64,000 nt of DNA from Rhodoplanes sp963724735 (GCA_963724735.1 CAVRVX010000014.1:1-64000); one strand, 5' to 3'; positions 9,312-19,838 are shown, counted from the stretch's first letter. Program-made: numbers and translations. The notes: a model not told the origin generated them from the sequence alone.

Positions 9312-10142
9312 ATGGCTCGACTTAGCAAACGACCCGCCGAGCGGCGCGCACGCGCGGGTCAGAAGCCGGCGAAGAAAAAGAGCAGCGCGCCTGTCCGCAA
9401 AGACAAGCCGGCGCGAGCGGCAAAACGCATAAGGCCGCCGGCGAAGCAGCAGCCGATCGAGCTGTACTACTGGCCGACGCCGAACGGCTGGAAGATCTCG
9501 ATCATGCTCGAGGAATGCCGGCTGCCCTATCTCGTGCGACCGGTGAACATCGCCGCCGGCGAGCAGTTCGCGCCGGAATTCCTCGCCATCTCGCCCAACA
9601 ACCGCATGCCGGCGATCATCGACCCGCAAGGCCCCGGCGGGCGGCCGATCTCGGTGTTCGAGTCGGGCGCAATCCTTTTGTATCTGGCGCGCAAGACCGG
9701 AAAATTCTATCCGTCCGACGAGCGCGGCCGCGTCGAGGTCGAGCAATGGCTGATGTGGCAGATGGGCGGGCTCGGCCCGATGGCTGGCCAGGCCCATCAC
9801 TTTCGCAATTACGCGAGCGAGCCGATCCCCTATGCGATCGAGCGCTACACCAACGAATGTCATCGCCTTTACGGGGTGATGAATAAGCGGCTGCAGGACC
9901 GGCCTTTCCTTGCCGGTCGGTACTCCATCGCCGACATGGCGTGCGTCGGTTGGATCAGCCGCTACAAGCAGCAAGGCCAGGACCTCGACGAATTCCCGCA
10001 TCTGAAGCGGTGGTTTGAAGCGCTGATGGCGCGCCCGGCGGTCAAGCGCGGAATGGGAGTCCGCGTCGAGGCGGCCTCGCAGGTCGACATGAAAGACCCG
10101 AAGGTCCGCGCCATTCTGTTCTCGCAACGCGCGCGGACATAA
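9312..10142 (+). CDS. Glutathione S-transferase family protein with basic N-terminal tail
   Basis: A GST-fold protein of 276 residues, most similar in pattern to the YfcG/YghU disulfide-bond oxidoreductase type. The thioredoxin-like domain begins at IELYYWPTPNGWKISIMLEE and carries the NNRMPAIID cis-proline motif and the FESGAILLYLARK glutathione-binding SNAIL/TRAIL-type motif. The helical C-terminal domain contains LAGRYSIADMACVGW. The first 45 or so residues are rich in Arg, Lys, Ala and Pro (PAKKKSSAPVRKDKPARAAK) and are not part of the normal fold. A GGAG ribosome site precedes the ATG at 9312. The tail could anchor the enzyme to nucleic acid or membrane; that is speculation. Confidence 0.85.
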   Translation: MARLSKRPAERRARAGQKPAKKKSSAPVRKDKPARAAKRIRPPAKQQPIELYYWPTPNGWKISIMLEECRLPYLVRPVNIAAGEQFAPEFLAISPNNRMPAIIDPQGPGGRPISVFESGAILLYLARKTGKFYPSDERGRVEVEQWLMWQMGGLGPMAGQAHHFRNYASEPIPYAIERYTNECHRLYGVMNKRLQDRPFLAGRYSIADMACVGWISRYKQQGQDLDEFPHLKRWFEALMARPAVKRGMGVRVEAASQVDMKDPKVRAILFSQRART

Positions 10143-10217
10143 GGCTTCCGCGCCGCGGGCGAAGCGTTCACCGCCGATTCATCGCGCGGCTTAAATCCCC
10201 GTTCAGACTCCTCCGTA

Positions 10218-10553
10218 ATGATCGCGCTGCCCGGCCTCGGCGCGGTCAGGGATCACGATCATAACTCTTGCAGCGATCGCGAGGCGGGGGAGGTCGGTTT
10301 GGAGGGACTCGAGGAAGCCGGCGCGGCAACGGGACTCGACGAAGGGCCCGATGCGTTTTTCAAGCTGGGGATGATGTGTTCGACGGGCGCGGGCGCGTCG
10401 GCGGACTACGTCGCCGCGCACAAATGGTTCAATCTCGCAGCGATGCGGGGGTGCCGGGAAGCGATTCGGTTGCGCCGCGAGATCGCCGCGTTGATGTCGG
10501 AGGCCGAAATTTCCGCCGCTCAACATGCTGCGCGCGCCTGGATCGGCCGCTAG
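10218..10553 (+). CDS. Sel1-repeat-like small protein
   Basis: The C-terminal 70 residues contain a Sel1/TPR-type unit: FFKLGMMCSTGAGASADYVA, then AHKWFNLAAMRGC, then a closing helix ending AARAWIGR. Small proteins of this kind are common in Hyphomicrobiales and have no fixed function beyond likely protein binding. The open frame starts at ATG 10218, but a TTG at 10299 preceded by GGGGGAGG six bases upstream is a better-supported start and would give about 84 residues. Confidence 0.7.
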   Translation: MIALPGLGAVRDHDHNSCSDREAGEVGLEGLEEAGAATGLDEGPDAFFKLGMMCSTGAGASADYVAAHKWFNLAAMRGCREAIRLRREIAALMSEAEISAAQHAARAWIGR

Positions 10554-10588
10554 AGCGAATTCCGTTCCAACGGAATCGGAATTCGCTC
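10553..10588. terminator. Long GAATTCCG palindrome after the Sel1-like gene
   Basis: A near-perfect inverted repeat (GAGCGAATTCCG, TTCC, loop AAC, GGAA, then CGGAATTCGCTC with one bulged base) starting at the last base of the stop codon. It could form a strong transcript-end hairpin. No T-run follows, so it may be an intergenic palindrome rather than a classic terminator. Confidence 0.5.
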
Positions 10589-10774
10589 CAGTTGTCCTTC
10601 GAAGTCGCATTTTCTGCGGCGAACCGGTTTCCACTTCGCCGGAAAATGCTCTCGCTTGGATCGTTCGGAGCCAATTCGGAGCCAATCCGCCGCGCGGCTC
10701 GGGAGGCCGGATCGCTCCGCGACGACGGCGGAAGCCTTGCCAAAAGGGCTTCACCTCGGCATATCGGGGCAGAC

Positions 10775-10864
10775 GGAGCTGTGGCCGAGAGGCTGAAGGC
10801 GGCGGTTTGCTAAACCGTTATACGCTCTAAAGGCGTATCGAGGGTTCGAATCCCTCCGGCTCCG
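10775..10864 (+). tRNA. tRNA-Ser (anticodon GCU)
   Basis: A class II tRNA of 90 bases with CCA encoded directly after it (10865-10867). The acceptor stem pairs GGAGCTG with CGGCTCC (one G-U pair). The anticodon loop TTGCTAA gives GCU, reading serine AGC/AGU codons. The long variable arm (TATACGC...GCGTATC) and the T-loop TTCGAAT between GAGGG and CCCTC are typical. It borders an island of foreign, decayed genes and could have been an integration site, but I saw no second copy of its 3' end. Confidence 0.96.
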
Positions 10865-10867
10865 CCA

Positions 10868-11228
10868 ACTGCATCGTCGCCAATCTTCTCTCGCATGATG
10901 TGAGGTGGTGAAAATCGCCACATTCTGTGCGGCTTTCGCAACGAACCTGTGTACTGCCCCGCATCTGTCGCGCCTGTCGACGGCGTTCTCTGCTGGGCGT
11001 TTTTCTCCAGACCTGTGGACTACGCCGGGTTAGTACTGGTTTTCTATGCTGCTGGAAGTGCTGGACTATTCGCCCTGGCGGGACCCGTACGATTCAAAAG
11101 AGCGACTCGGCCGGGGAGAGCACCACTGCGCGAATCGACAGCTTGATTGAGCTTTGAATTTAGTTCCTGTTGAGTACGGCCAGCCAGGTAGCGCCTGATT
11201 AAGGTCATCTGGCGGATATCGGAGAGGT
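10868..11228. other. Spacer between tRNA-Ser and the helicase remnant, no gene seen
   Basis: About 360 bases without a convincing gene. A 34-codon frame from ATG 11046 (LEVLDYSPWRDPYDSK inside) looks vaguely protein-like but has no ribosome site. Base composition is less GC-rich than the core genes, consistent with the start of an accessory island. Confidence 0.4.
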
Positions 11229-12475
11229 TCAGGGCCTCCTGAGGTCGCTTAAAAATTCCGACGCGGGGTTGGTCGCGCTGATCAACAGGCGATCTCGCGC
11301 ACGCGTGCAGGCGACATAGAAAAGCTGGCGCTCAGTCTCGTAAACGTCGTCCAATTCGACCTCGTCAGCCACAGACTCGATCCGGGATTGGAGAGGGAGG
11401 ACTCGTCGTCGCAGGCCATCACCGCGACCGCCTTGAACTCGAGCCCCTTGGCTAAATGCATCGTTCCGATTGAAACGCGACCGGCCGGATCACCACGTTC
11501 AGATAGCTCTAAGACGTCATGGCTGGCAGCGGTCACCGCGACGCGGGCACGATCAAGCTGGTTTCGCGTGCGGACGAAAACTCCAACCTCGGCAGGCTTG
11601 ATGCCACCGGCGACTACCTGAGAAATCCACTGACCCACGGCAGCGCTCTCGGCCGCAGCGTCTGCATTCACCGCGAAGACGGGCTCGGGGCCGTTAAAGA
11701 CCGAGACAGTGCCAAATCTTTCCTCCTCAAGTCCGTCCACGTCGCGGACGACTTTCGGCAGAAGGGTGTCCGCGGCCTGGCGAATTTGATTGGGATGTCC
11801 GATAGTTGATTTTCAGCGTCTGTGACCGGCCGCGCACATCGACGCCGAGTGTTGCCCAAGAAAACGGCTGCTGGAAAATCCGCTGACCAAGATCACCAGC
11901 GAAGAAGAGCGCATCAGGTTGAGCAGGGGCTATTGCCGCAAGCAAGCGAAGTTCGGGCACTCCCAAATCCTGGGCCTCGTCCACGACGATGTGAGTGAAC
12001 GGCTTTTGCTCCCTCTTGGCATAGTGCGCAATACTTCCGCGAAGATCTGAGCCCAGGTGTGGAAACCGCGCCCGTTAATCGCCTCACGCGTCGCGGCAAA
12101 TACCGGCCAGAGTCGGGCCCTCTGCTTAGCGCCCATGCGATTCTTGCGGCCGAGGCGCGGCACATTGGCATAGGCTACCGGCGTATCGAGCTGCCAAGCG
12201 TCCACCACGTAAGTCCATTCAGAGAACAGGAAACGGGCCGTGAACTCAGTCACGCCCTGGTCTTCTGCGGTCTTTGAGAGAGTGCTGCGTACCAGCTCCT
12301 CTGAGGGAGGCCTCGGGGCAAGGCTCCACTCCAGCACCCAATTCGGCGTAGTGATCCGTTCGAACAGGCGCTGCGCAGCCGCGCCGAGCTCGGGGGCAAT
12401 CACCGCGACGTCGGCGGCGAGGCGCGCGCTTTCGCCCAGTCGTTCCTCGAGCGGCATGTGGAATGGAGGTTCCAT
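11229..12475 (-). pseudogene. UvrD/Rep-type helicase remnant, N-terminally truncated and frameshifted
   Basis: Reading across frames on the minus strand recovers the C-terminal two thirds of a superfamily 1A helicase: DEAQD (motif II), AGDLGQRIFQQ (III), INYRTS (IV), TMHLAKGLEFK (V) and QLFYVACTRARDRLL (VI). At least three single-base frameshifts are needed: near 12015 (before HIVVDEAQD), near 11797 (an extra base after NYRTS) and near 11388 (a missing base after ACDDE). The Walker A region is absent; the frame ends at 12475 where the radical SAM gene begins. A truncated, inactive remnant of a DNA helicase, possibly once part of a defence or repair module. Confidence 0.85.
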
Positions 12476-12488
12476 CGCTCGCCGGCCG

Positions 12489-14330
12489 TCAGGCCGCTCC
12501 CATGCGGGGTGGCGCGGCGGGCGATCCCTCCAGCGCCGCGCCCAGCTCGTCGGCCACGAGACGGTTCAACTCCGCGAGGGCGTGCGGCGGGTGCCAGCCG
12601 CCGCACGACAGGAATTCGACTGCCTTGCGGGCGATGAAGTATTCCAGGCTCTCCATGCAGCCGTAAAGGCCCTCGATGCGGCGGATCGCCTCGTTCTGCA
12701 ACAGTCGCTCGAAGCGCAGGTCCACGGATTCCATGAAGTCGGAGAGGACGGCGACCCTCTTGTCCTTGAACACGAAGCGGTAGCCCTGCAGATAGTCTCC
12801 GCGCAGCAACCCGTCGCGCCGAAGCCGCTCGAAAAGATCGGTGCCGCTGATCGGGATGAGCTTGCGGAAGATGATGCGTTCGAACCGGACGTGCTTCCAG
12901 CGGCGCACCCGGACGAGGAAATCGAGGTTCTCGCGCGCCTCGTCCAGCGTCATGTAGGGATCGAAGAAGATGATGTAGGCCAGCGTCGAGATCTCCAGCC
13001 TGTCGAGCAGCTCGAGCGCGGCGACGTTCTGCTCGACCGTCGTATTCTTGTTGAAAGTGTCGAGGATGCGCTGGACGCCGGATTCCACGCCGAGGCTCAC
13101 GGAGATCAGCCCGGCGTTCTTCAACGCCACCATGGTCGCTTCCTCGACGTCGTTGACGCGGCAGGACGCGTGGAAGGCGATGCGCAGGTTCCGGCGCATG
13201 ATTTCGTCGGCGACCGCACGCGCCCGGCGCTTGCCCGCGCGGCCGGGACCGAGGAAGTTGTCGTCGACGAACTCGAACGTCTTGATCCCGAGCTGGACCG
13301 CCTGCTCGATCTCGTCGACCACGCTGATGGGATCGCGGGCACGCCAGCGCTCGCCGAAATGCGACGAGCGGCAGAACGAGCATCGGCCGTAGCATCCTCG
13401 GCTCGTCGTCACGAACAGCGGCTCGTCGCGCCACGACGCGGCGCAGGGCACGACCGGAAACGGCAGCTGGTCGATCGCCCGCTCGATCGGTCGCGCAGCG
13501 GTTTCGATCATCCGCTCGCCGTCGTGATAGGCGATCCCGCGGATATGCGCGAAGCCGCGCCGGCTCTTGAGCGCCTCCGCGATCTCCACGATGGCACGCT
13601 CGCCCTCGCCGAGGACGACCACATCGATGAGATCATGGAAGTCCCGCAGAATCTCGGCGTAGGAGAATGTGGCGAGATGGCCGCCGATGCAGATGGTCGA
13701 CGCGACGCCCGCGCGCTTGAGGCTGGCGATGAAGCCGACGAGCTCCTTCAGCGAGCCCTCGTAGGACCTGAAGCCGAGCAGCAGCGGGCGGCGTGCCGCG
13801 ATGACCTTCACCAGGTGCGATTTCCATCTCGCGCCGGCGGTTTCGGTCGGAAACACGATATTCGCGGCGTGACCCTGCGCGCGCAGGGCGGAAACCATGT
13901 AGCGGAATCCGAGATGCAGCTCGGGCGGCCGCAGGTACTGCTTGAACTGCCAGGCCGATTTGAACTTTCGTCCCAGCTCGTACGTGTTGAAGGGGAGGTC
14001 GACGAAGAGGACCTCTCCGTCATGGCAGGCCGCAGTCGCGGGCGCTGTCACGAACCCGCATGCACCTGACGCCGGCTCCCTCTGCTGACTGGTGGCCCGC
14101 CGCCCAGGCCAACCCTTCTGCTCCGCCTCAAAGTCTTCGAAATCCGGCAAGCGCTTCAAGTACGCCCGGAGATAATCCGGGTTGAGCGTCTTCTCAAAAA
14201 AGCGCCAGCGCACATCCTGCGCCTCGTCGTTTCTTTCCAGCGCCTCCAGCGCTCTGACATCTGCCGTAAGCCTTGGGGTTCGTGCCATGCCTGCTCGATG
14301 TTCAATTCCCAATTCATTTCCGTACTTCAT
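12489..14330 (-). CDS. B12-binding domain radical SAM protein
   Basis: A roughly 613-residue radical SAM enzyme with an N-terminal cobalamin-binding domain (GEVLFVDLPFNTYELG start; RRPLLLGFRSYEGSLKEL; CIGGHLATFSYAEIL) followed by the radical SAM core with CYGRCSFC (CxxxCxxC) binding the 4Fe-4S cluster and ESGVQRILDTFNKNTT later. Such enzymes perform methylations and other difficult radical reactions; the substrate here is unknown. The ATG at 14330 (MKYGNELG) has a GGGGGCG ribosome site. The frame is open further upstream to 14696, but that part looks non-coding. MARTPRL at 14288 is another possible start. It is the only large undamaged gene in the decayed island, and no maturation partner lies beside it. 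Confidence 0.85.
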   Translation of the reverse strand: MKYGNELGIEHRAGMARTPRLTADVRALEALERNDEAQDVRWRFFEKTLNPDYLRAYLKRLPDFEDFEAEQKGWPGRRATSQQREPASGACGFVTAPATAACHDGEVLFVDLPFNTYELGRKFKSAWQFKQYLRPPELHLGFRYMVSALRAQGHAANIVFPTETAGARWKSHLVKVIAARRPLLLGFRSYEGSLKELVGFIASLKRAGVASTICIGGHLATFSYAEILRDFHDLIDVVVLGEGERAIVEIAEALKSRRGFAHIRGIAYHDGERMIETAARPIERAIDQLPFPVVPCAASWRDEPLFVTTSRGCYGRCSFCRSSHFGERWRARDPISVVDEIEQAVQLGIKTFEFVDDNFLGPGRAGKRRARAVADEIMRRNLRIAFHASCRVNDVEEATMVALKNAGLISVSLGVESGVQRILDTFNKNTTVEQNVAALELLDRLEISTLAYIIFFDPYMTLDEARENLDFLVRVRRWKHVRFERIIFRKLIPISGTDLFERLRRDGLLRGDYLQGYRFVFKDKRVAVLSDFMESVDLRFERLLQNEAIRRIEGLYGCMESLEYFIARKAVEFLSCGGWHPPHALAELNRLVADELGAALEGSPAAPPRMGAA

Positions 14331-14752
14331 TTCGCCCCCAGTTGCCTTCGGCACCAACTGCAACATCCCCAACATTCTCTGCCGGACCGGCTGGATTGCA
14401 GCTAACATATTGATTTTTATGCACTTATGAATCGCCCCCCTACCGAGAGTCCGAATCGCATCTCGGCCGCCAGTCGATCCATCCCGAACATTCTCCGCTG
14501 GCTTGCGAGCGTGCGGGTGACGGCAACCTCCGCAATTTGCAAAAATATCGCGGGGTAGTGGGAGCGACTGGAATCCAACGCGGACGTTGATTGAGCAAGA
14601 ATTTTTCAGTCTCTCGGTGCGGAGCTTGGCCGCAATCGAGTCTGCCGAAACTGTATGTCGCCCCCTCGGGAGTGTCGTGTGGTACAGAAAGCGCATTATC
14701 GCCGTGGCGGCTACGTTTTCCGAATTGGCTTCATGTCGGTCTTGAGCAATCC
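14331..14752. other. Divergent promoter region between the radical SAM gene and mod
   Basis: About 420 bases separating two divergent genes. It must hold promoters for both, and it contains AT-richer patches (for example AACATATTGATTTTTATGC near 14404-14422). No third gene is supported; long frames running in from either side lack a credible protein sequence. Confidence 0.4.
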
Positions 14753-16293
14753 ATGCCGATTCTGAACTGGCTTACCCGCGATCAGGACATTGGTGCCGCC
14801 AAGGGCGTTTCCTATCGGCTACTCGAAGAGGCGTCGGAGCTCTCGGCCGGCGATCCGAACACCGGCAATATGCTGATCCAGGGCGACAATCTGGAAGCGC
14901 TCAAGGCCCTGCTGCCGTTCTATGCCCGGCCAAGTGAAGTGCATCTATATCGATCCGCCCTACAACACGCGCTCCGCGTTCGAGCATTACGACGACAACC
15001 TCGAACACACGCAGAGGCTCGCGATGATGTGGCCGCGGCTGGAACTGCTTCGCGACTTGTTGGCGGAGGACGGCTTTATTTGGGTGTCGATCGACGATAA
15101 CGAAGGCCACTATCTGAAAGTCGTCATGGATGAAGTGTTCGGACGACGTAAGTTCGTGTCGAACATTGTCTGGCAAAAAAGGACTTCGCGAGAGAACCGC
15201 GCGGCGGTGGCGGAAACTCACGATCACATACTTGTCTACGCTATGCCGGGAGCAGTTAATTGGAAGGAAGTACGAAATCTCTTGCCCGATTCGGACGCCG
15301 GCTACTCAAATCCGGATGATGATCCGCGGGGCCCTTGGCGCTCAATTCCGTTTAGCGCCCAAGGCTATCGGCCGAATCAAATGTACACCATCACAACTCC
15401 GACTGGCGTCGTTCATCAACCTCCACGGGGGCGGTGTTGGACAGCTACCGAGTCCGAGTACATTCGCCTTCTGAACGACAATCGCATCTACTTTCCGAAT
15501 GATGGCAATGGCAGGCCAAGGTCGAAGAAGTTCAAATTCGAAGAAACAGGGTTGGTCCCTATGACGTTGTGGCTGGCTTCCGAAGTGGGTGACAACCAGA
15601 TGGCCAAGCGAGAAATTCTCTCGTTGTTCTCGGGAGACGATCCGTTTGGCACGCCCAAGCCTGAAAAGCTGGTTGAAAGAATCGTTCAGATCGCCACTAA
15701 ACCGGGTGACGTAGTTCTCGACTCCTTTCTCGGTTCTGGCACGACGGCCGCCGTCGCGCACAAAATGGGCCGTCGCTATATCGGCATCGAAATGGGCGAG
15801 CACGCCGTGACCCACTGCGCGCCACGGCTGAACAAGATCATTCAGGGCGAACAGGGCGGGATATCGGAATCCGCGGGCTGGAAAGGTGGCGGCGGCTTCC
15901 GCTTCTTTCGCCTCGGTCCGCCCGTTTTTTTGACGAGCAAGGCCACATCCGCGAGGATATTCGGTTCCCGGTGCTGGCCGCGCATATCTGGTTCAGCGAG
16001 ACGAATACGCCTTGGTCGGCGAAGCGCGACACGCGCCGCTGCTCGGCTTCCACGACGGCCGCGCATTCGCGCTGCTCTACAACGGCATCCTCGGCGACAA
16101 ACGCATGGATGGCGGCAACGTGCTGACCCGTGCAACGCTTACGCTGATCCGCGAGAAGATCGCGAAGAAAGACCCTGCCTTCGCCGGTCCGCTCACGGTC
16201 TATGGCGAGCAGTCGTGGGTCACCGCGCCCACGCTCGACCGCGAAGGCGTCACGTTCAAGCAGACGCCCTACGACGTGAAAGCCCGGCGCTGA
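14753..16293 (+). pseudogene. Type III restriction-modification methyltransferase (Mod), three frameshifts
   Basis: A site-specific adenine methyltransferase of about 510 residues when pieced together. The N-terminus reads MPILNWLTRDQDIGAAKG and includes MLIQGDNLEALKALLPFYA. The catalytic DPPYNT motif precedes the SAM-binding DSFLGSGTTAA motif, the order seen in type III Mod proteins. The C-terminus contains FHDGRAFALLYNGILGDKR. Frameshifts are visible at about 14929 (an extra C just before the catalytic domain), about 15930 (in a run of seven T) and about 16035 (two extra bases in a GC-rich run). With the first shift, the first 58 codons are cut off from the DPPY domain. It is followed ten bases later by the matching res gene. 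Confidence 0.88.
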
Positions 16294-16302
16294 GGCTTGG
16301 CT

Positions 16303-18951
16303 ATGAAGCTCAAGCCATATCAGGCCGAGACCCTCGCTGTCCTTCGCCGCTTACTCGAGGAGGCACGCGTCACCGGGCCGACGAACGCCTATCAGGCGAT
16401 CACCAAGGAACCTGAGCAGGCGAAGCGTCTTGGCCGTTATCGCGGGGACTACACCGCGCTCGAAGCGCTGCCGGGCGCGCCTTACGTTTGTCTCCGCCTG
16501 CCGACCGGTGGCGGCAAGACCATCCTCGCCGCGCACGCCATCAGCATCGCGCGCGATGCCTGGATCGAGAAGGATTATCCCGTCGTCCTCTGGCTCGTGC
16601 CGTCGAATACGATTCGCCTGCAAACCGTCGAGGCGCTGAAGAATACGCGGCATCCGTATCGCCAGGCGCTCGATGACGTGTTCGAGGGCGCGTGCGGGTT
16701 TTTGATATCGCCGATTTCACGACGATCCGGCCGCACGATATGCGGGACAACGCCTGCGCCGTCGTTGGTACGATCCAGACCTTGCACGTGAACAATACCG
16801 AAGGTCGCAAGGTCTATTCGCACAACGAGAATATGGAGTCGCATTTCAGTGCGGTGCCGAAGACGACGCACGGTCTGGAGCAGCACGAGGGCGGCGGGCC
16901 GAAGTTCTCCTTCGCCAACCTTCTGCATATCCATCGGCCGCCGATGATCGTGGACGAGGCGCACAACGCCGTGACCGGCCTCACGCGCGACATGCAGGCG
17001 CGCGTGAACCCCTGCGCGATCATCGAGTTCACGGCGACGCCGCGCTTCAACTCCAACATCCTGCACAGCGTCTCGGCGCAGGAATTGAAGGCCGCCGAGA
17101 TGATTAAGCTGCCGATCATCCTGGCAGAACACGATTCCTGGCAGAACGCGGTCAACGGCGCTATCGCGAGCCGTGCAGCGCTGGATGGCGCTGCCAAAGC
17201 CGACGCGGACTACATCCGTCCGATCGTGCTTTTCCAAGCGCAGCCGAGAAATCAGGAGGTCACGGTCGAGGCGCTGAAGCAGCATCTGGTCGAGGTTGAG
17301 CAGATACCGGAGGAGCGCATTGCGGTCGCGACTGGCGACCAGCGCGAGCTCGACGGAATCAACCTATTCGATGAGAAATGCCCGATCGAATATGTGATCA
17401 CCGTCGAAGCCCTCAAGGAGGGCTGGGATTGTTCCTTCGCCTATGTGTTCTGTTCCGTCCAACGCATCCCGAGCGCGACCGATGCCGAACAGCTCCTCGG
17501 GCGCGTGCTGCGGATGCCTTACGCGAAACGCCGCGCCGCGGACTCGCTGAACCGCGCCTATGCCCACGTGTCCGAAGCCTCGTTCGGCGCCGCGGCTTCT
17601 AGCTTGGCTGACAAGCTCGTTGCCATGGGCTTTGAGGAGGACGAGGCGAAGGACGCCATCGAGCCGGCGCAAGGGCATCTCGACGAAAGCGGTCTGTTTG
17701 CGCCGCGCGAGAAGCCGAAGCCTGTTTTTCGGCATGTCGTGCCGGTGACGCCCGAAGTATTGGCGGCGCTACAAGCGGCGGCGACAACGGAAGGCGTATC
17801 CGTCACCGAAACCGCGGACGGAAAGGTCGAAATCGCTGTGACCGGGCGCGTGGCCCCGGAGGTCGAAACGGCGATCGCGACGGCGATCCCCGCGCTGGAA
17901 CGGCAGGCCTTCGCCGAGGCCGTCCGCAAGTACCGCACCGAAATCAGGGACCAGCTTTCGCCAGCCGAACAGGGCGAAGCCTTCGTCGTGCCACGCCTTA
18001 TGGCGGAGATTCAGGGCGAGGTCGAGTTCGCCAATACTGACGTGTTCATGGAGTTTCATGATTGGCAGCTTTCGAACCATCCGGCCCGGCTGGATGAGGG
18101 AGAGTTCGCGATCCGGGAAACGGCACGCAGCTTCGAGATCGATGTCGATGGCAATCGCGTCACGTATCAGTTCGCCGACGAAGCCGAGCAATTGGCGCTC
18201 GATGTAGATGTCGAGGGATGGACGCCGCAGAATCTCGTCCTTTGGCTCGATCGTCAATTGCGCCAGCCGGACATTCATCAATCAGACCTGCTGAAATGGT
18301 TGACCGACTGCATCGGGCATCTGGTCGGCCCCCGGAAGCTGAGCATCGCGGCGCTGATGCGGACGAAGTTTATCCTTGCCCGCAAGCTCCACGAGAGGAT
18401 CGCCGCCGCACGCGCCGCCGAACGGAACAAGGTCTATCAGCGCTATTTGTTCGCGCCCGAGGCGACGGTCGACATCTCCTTCGACAATGGTTTCGCCTTT
18501 CGGGACGGCATGTATGCGGATCAGAAGCGGCATCGATATACGGGCCGCTTCCGCTTCGCCAAGCATTTCCTGGGCACCGACGCAGTGCCGGCCTTTGACG
18601 GCACGGAGGCGGGCGAGGAGTTCCGGGTGCGCGCAGGCGCTCGATAGCCTGCTGCAGGTCAGGTTCTGGATTCGCAACGTCGCCCGTCACCCGCAATCGT
18701 TCTGGCTGCCGACGGCGAGCGACAAGTTCTATCCCGATTTCGTAGTGCAGCTCACGGACGGGCGTTTCGTCGTCGTTGAATACAAAGGCGCGCTTCTCGC
18801 CGGCGCAGGCATTGACGACACCAATGAGAAAAGGGCGATCGGGCGACTGTGGGAGAGCCGAAGTGGCGGCAAAGGACTTTTCCTTGTCGTGGAGAAGGAA
18901 GTTGATGGAAGGGATATGCGCAGCCAGATGCTCGAAAAGTTAGCTGCCTGA
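16303..18951 (+). pseudogene. Type III restriction endonuclease subunit (Res), two frameshifts
   Basis: The ATP-dependent helicase-nuclease partner of Mod, about 880 residues when joined. The N-terminal helicase has LPTGGGKTILAAHA (Walker A, about residue 65-80) and VDEAHNAVTG (motif II). The C-terminal nuclease has YPDFVVQLTDGRFVVVEYKG, a PD-(D/E)xK type active site. Frameshifts lie at about 16695 (after DDVFEG) and about 18625 (just before the nuclease domain). The middle frame alone is 651 residues, so decay is recent. With both mod and res broken, the system cannot restrict or modify as sequenced. Confidence 0.88.
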
Positions 18952-19350
18952 TGGCGTTTTGGATCGAAAGCTTTCACTTTGAGTCTGCCAATTGATTGGA
19001 AATGGCCGCATCAACACCGCCAGCGTCATCTCCGCCGGCTGTCGTCCACCCAGGATCGCCTCGACGACATCCGGTGCCAGGAGAGTCAGTCGCAGGACGC
19101 GCCCGACGTAGGAACTCATTCATCTTCTCGGCGGCGGCGATCTCGGCGATGGTCGCGTGGGTGCCGTTCTCCAGCATCCGCCGCCAGCGGTGGGCCCGTG
19201 CGATAGCCTTGACCATGGCGTTATCCACGCGCGTCCGTTGCGGGAACGAAGCTGTCGTGCCCTCTGGCGCCAGCATGAGCTTGCGTCCGCCGCGCTTTCG
19301 CAGCCGCAACGGGATCTTGACCGAGAGCGTCTCGCCATCGTCACCGACAT
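18940..19350 (-). pseudogene. Recombinase-associated HTH-like protein, frameshifted remnant
   Basis: Joined frames give GDDGETLSVKIPLRLRKRGG, then RVDNAMVKAIARAHRWRRML, TIAEIAAAEKMNE, and, after a one-base shift at about 19112, SYVGRVLRLTLLAPDVVEA and FPINW. I recognise this as the small protein that often follows serine recombinase and DUF2924 genes in alphaproteobacterial mobile elements. Here the recombinase is absent and no start codon is in frame. It overlaps the 3' end of res and marks a former mobile element boundary. Confidence 0.7.
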
Positions 19351-19367
19351 TAATTTAGCACACGCCG

Positions 19368-19630
19368 TCATGCGGCCCTCCGCATGTTGATGGGAGACTC
19401 GCGCAGTTCGTCAACCGCGAGCAACCGGACCTCGGGACCGATGACCGCAAGGAGCACGTCGCACTTGGCGACCTCCTCAATGAGCACGTTGCTGAAATTG
19501 ACGCCGAACTGGAGTCGACGTCCATAAATAAGAGATTGCGGCCAAACTCCCGTTGCAGTCGGTCGTGTACCCGGCCGGAGTAACCTGCACTGTCGTCGCG
19601 CCGGTAACTAATGAACAACTTAGGGGCCAT
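19368..19630 (-). pseudogene. TIR-domain protein, N-terminal fragment with frameshift
   Basis: The start is clear: MAPKLFISYRRDDSAGYSGR then VHDRLQREFGRNLLFMDVD, the first half of a TIR domain. After a frameshift just beyond that point the sequence continues in another frame as FGVNFSNVLIEEVAKCDVLL and AVIGPEVRLL, then stops in unrelated sequence at NMRRAA. TIR domains often act as NAD-degrading effectors in defence. Only about 85 residues remain, so it is not functional. It is joined head to tail with the recombinase-associated remnant. Confidence 0.8.
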
Positions 19631-19838
19631 AGCCTGTCCCCCTCTGACGGCCGCGATTCTGCACTCATACTACCACGCGGCCAGTTCTCAACGATAGCAT
19701 GTAACGCTAGGGCCACACGGGTAGAGCTTCCAGCGTGGTAAGCATCTCGTTAACGATCCGGCGGATCAGCCGCACCTGATACCAGGAGCAGCAGGCCCAA
19801 ATGGTTGGATAGGTCGCCAGCCGCCGCAAGAACTTAGC

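Noticed and set aside
11046..11150. A 34-codon frame next to tRNA-Ser
   Set aside because: No ribosome site, and no recognisable similarity; probably chance.
12240..14069. A 609-codon plus-strand open frame opposite the radical SAM gene
   Set aside because: No protein-like pattern; the opposite strand has CxxxCxxC and B12-binding motifs in the right order.
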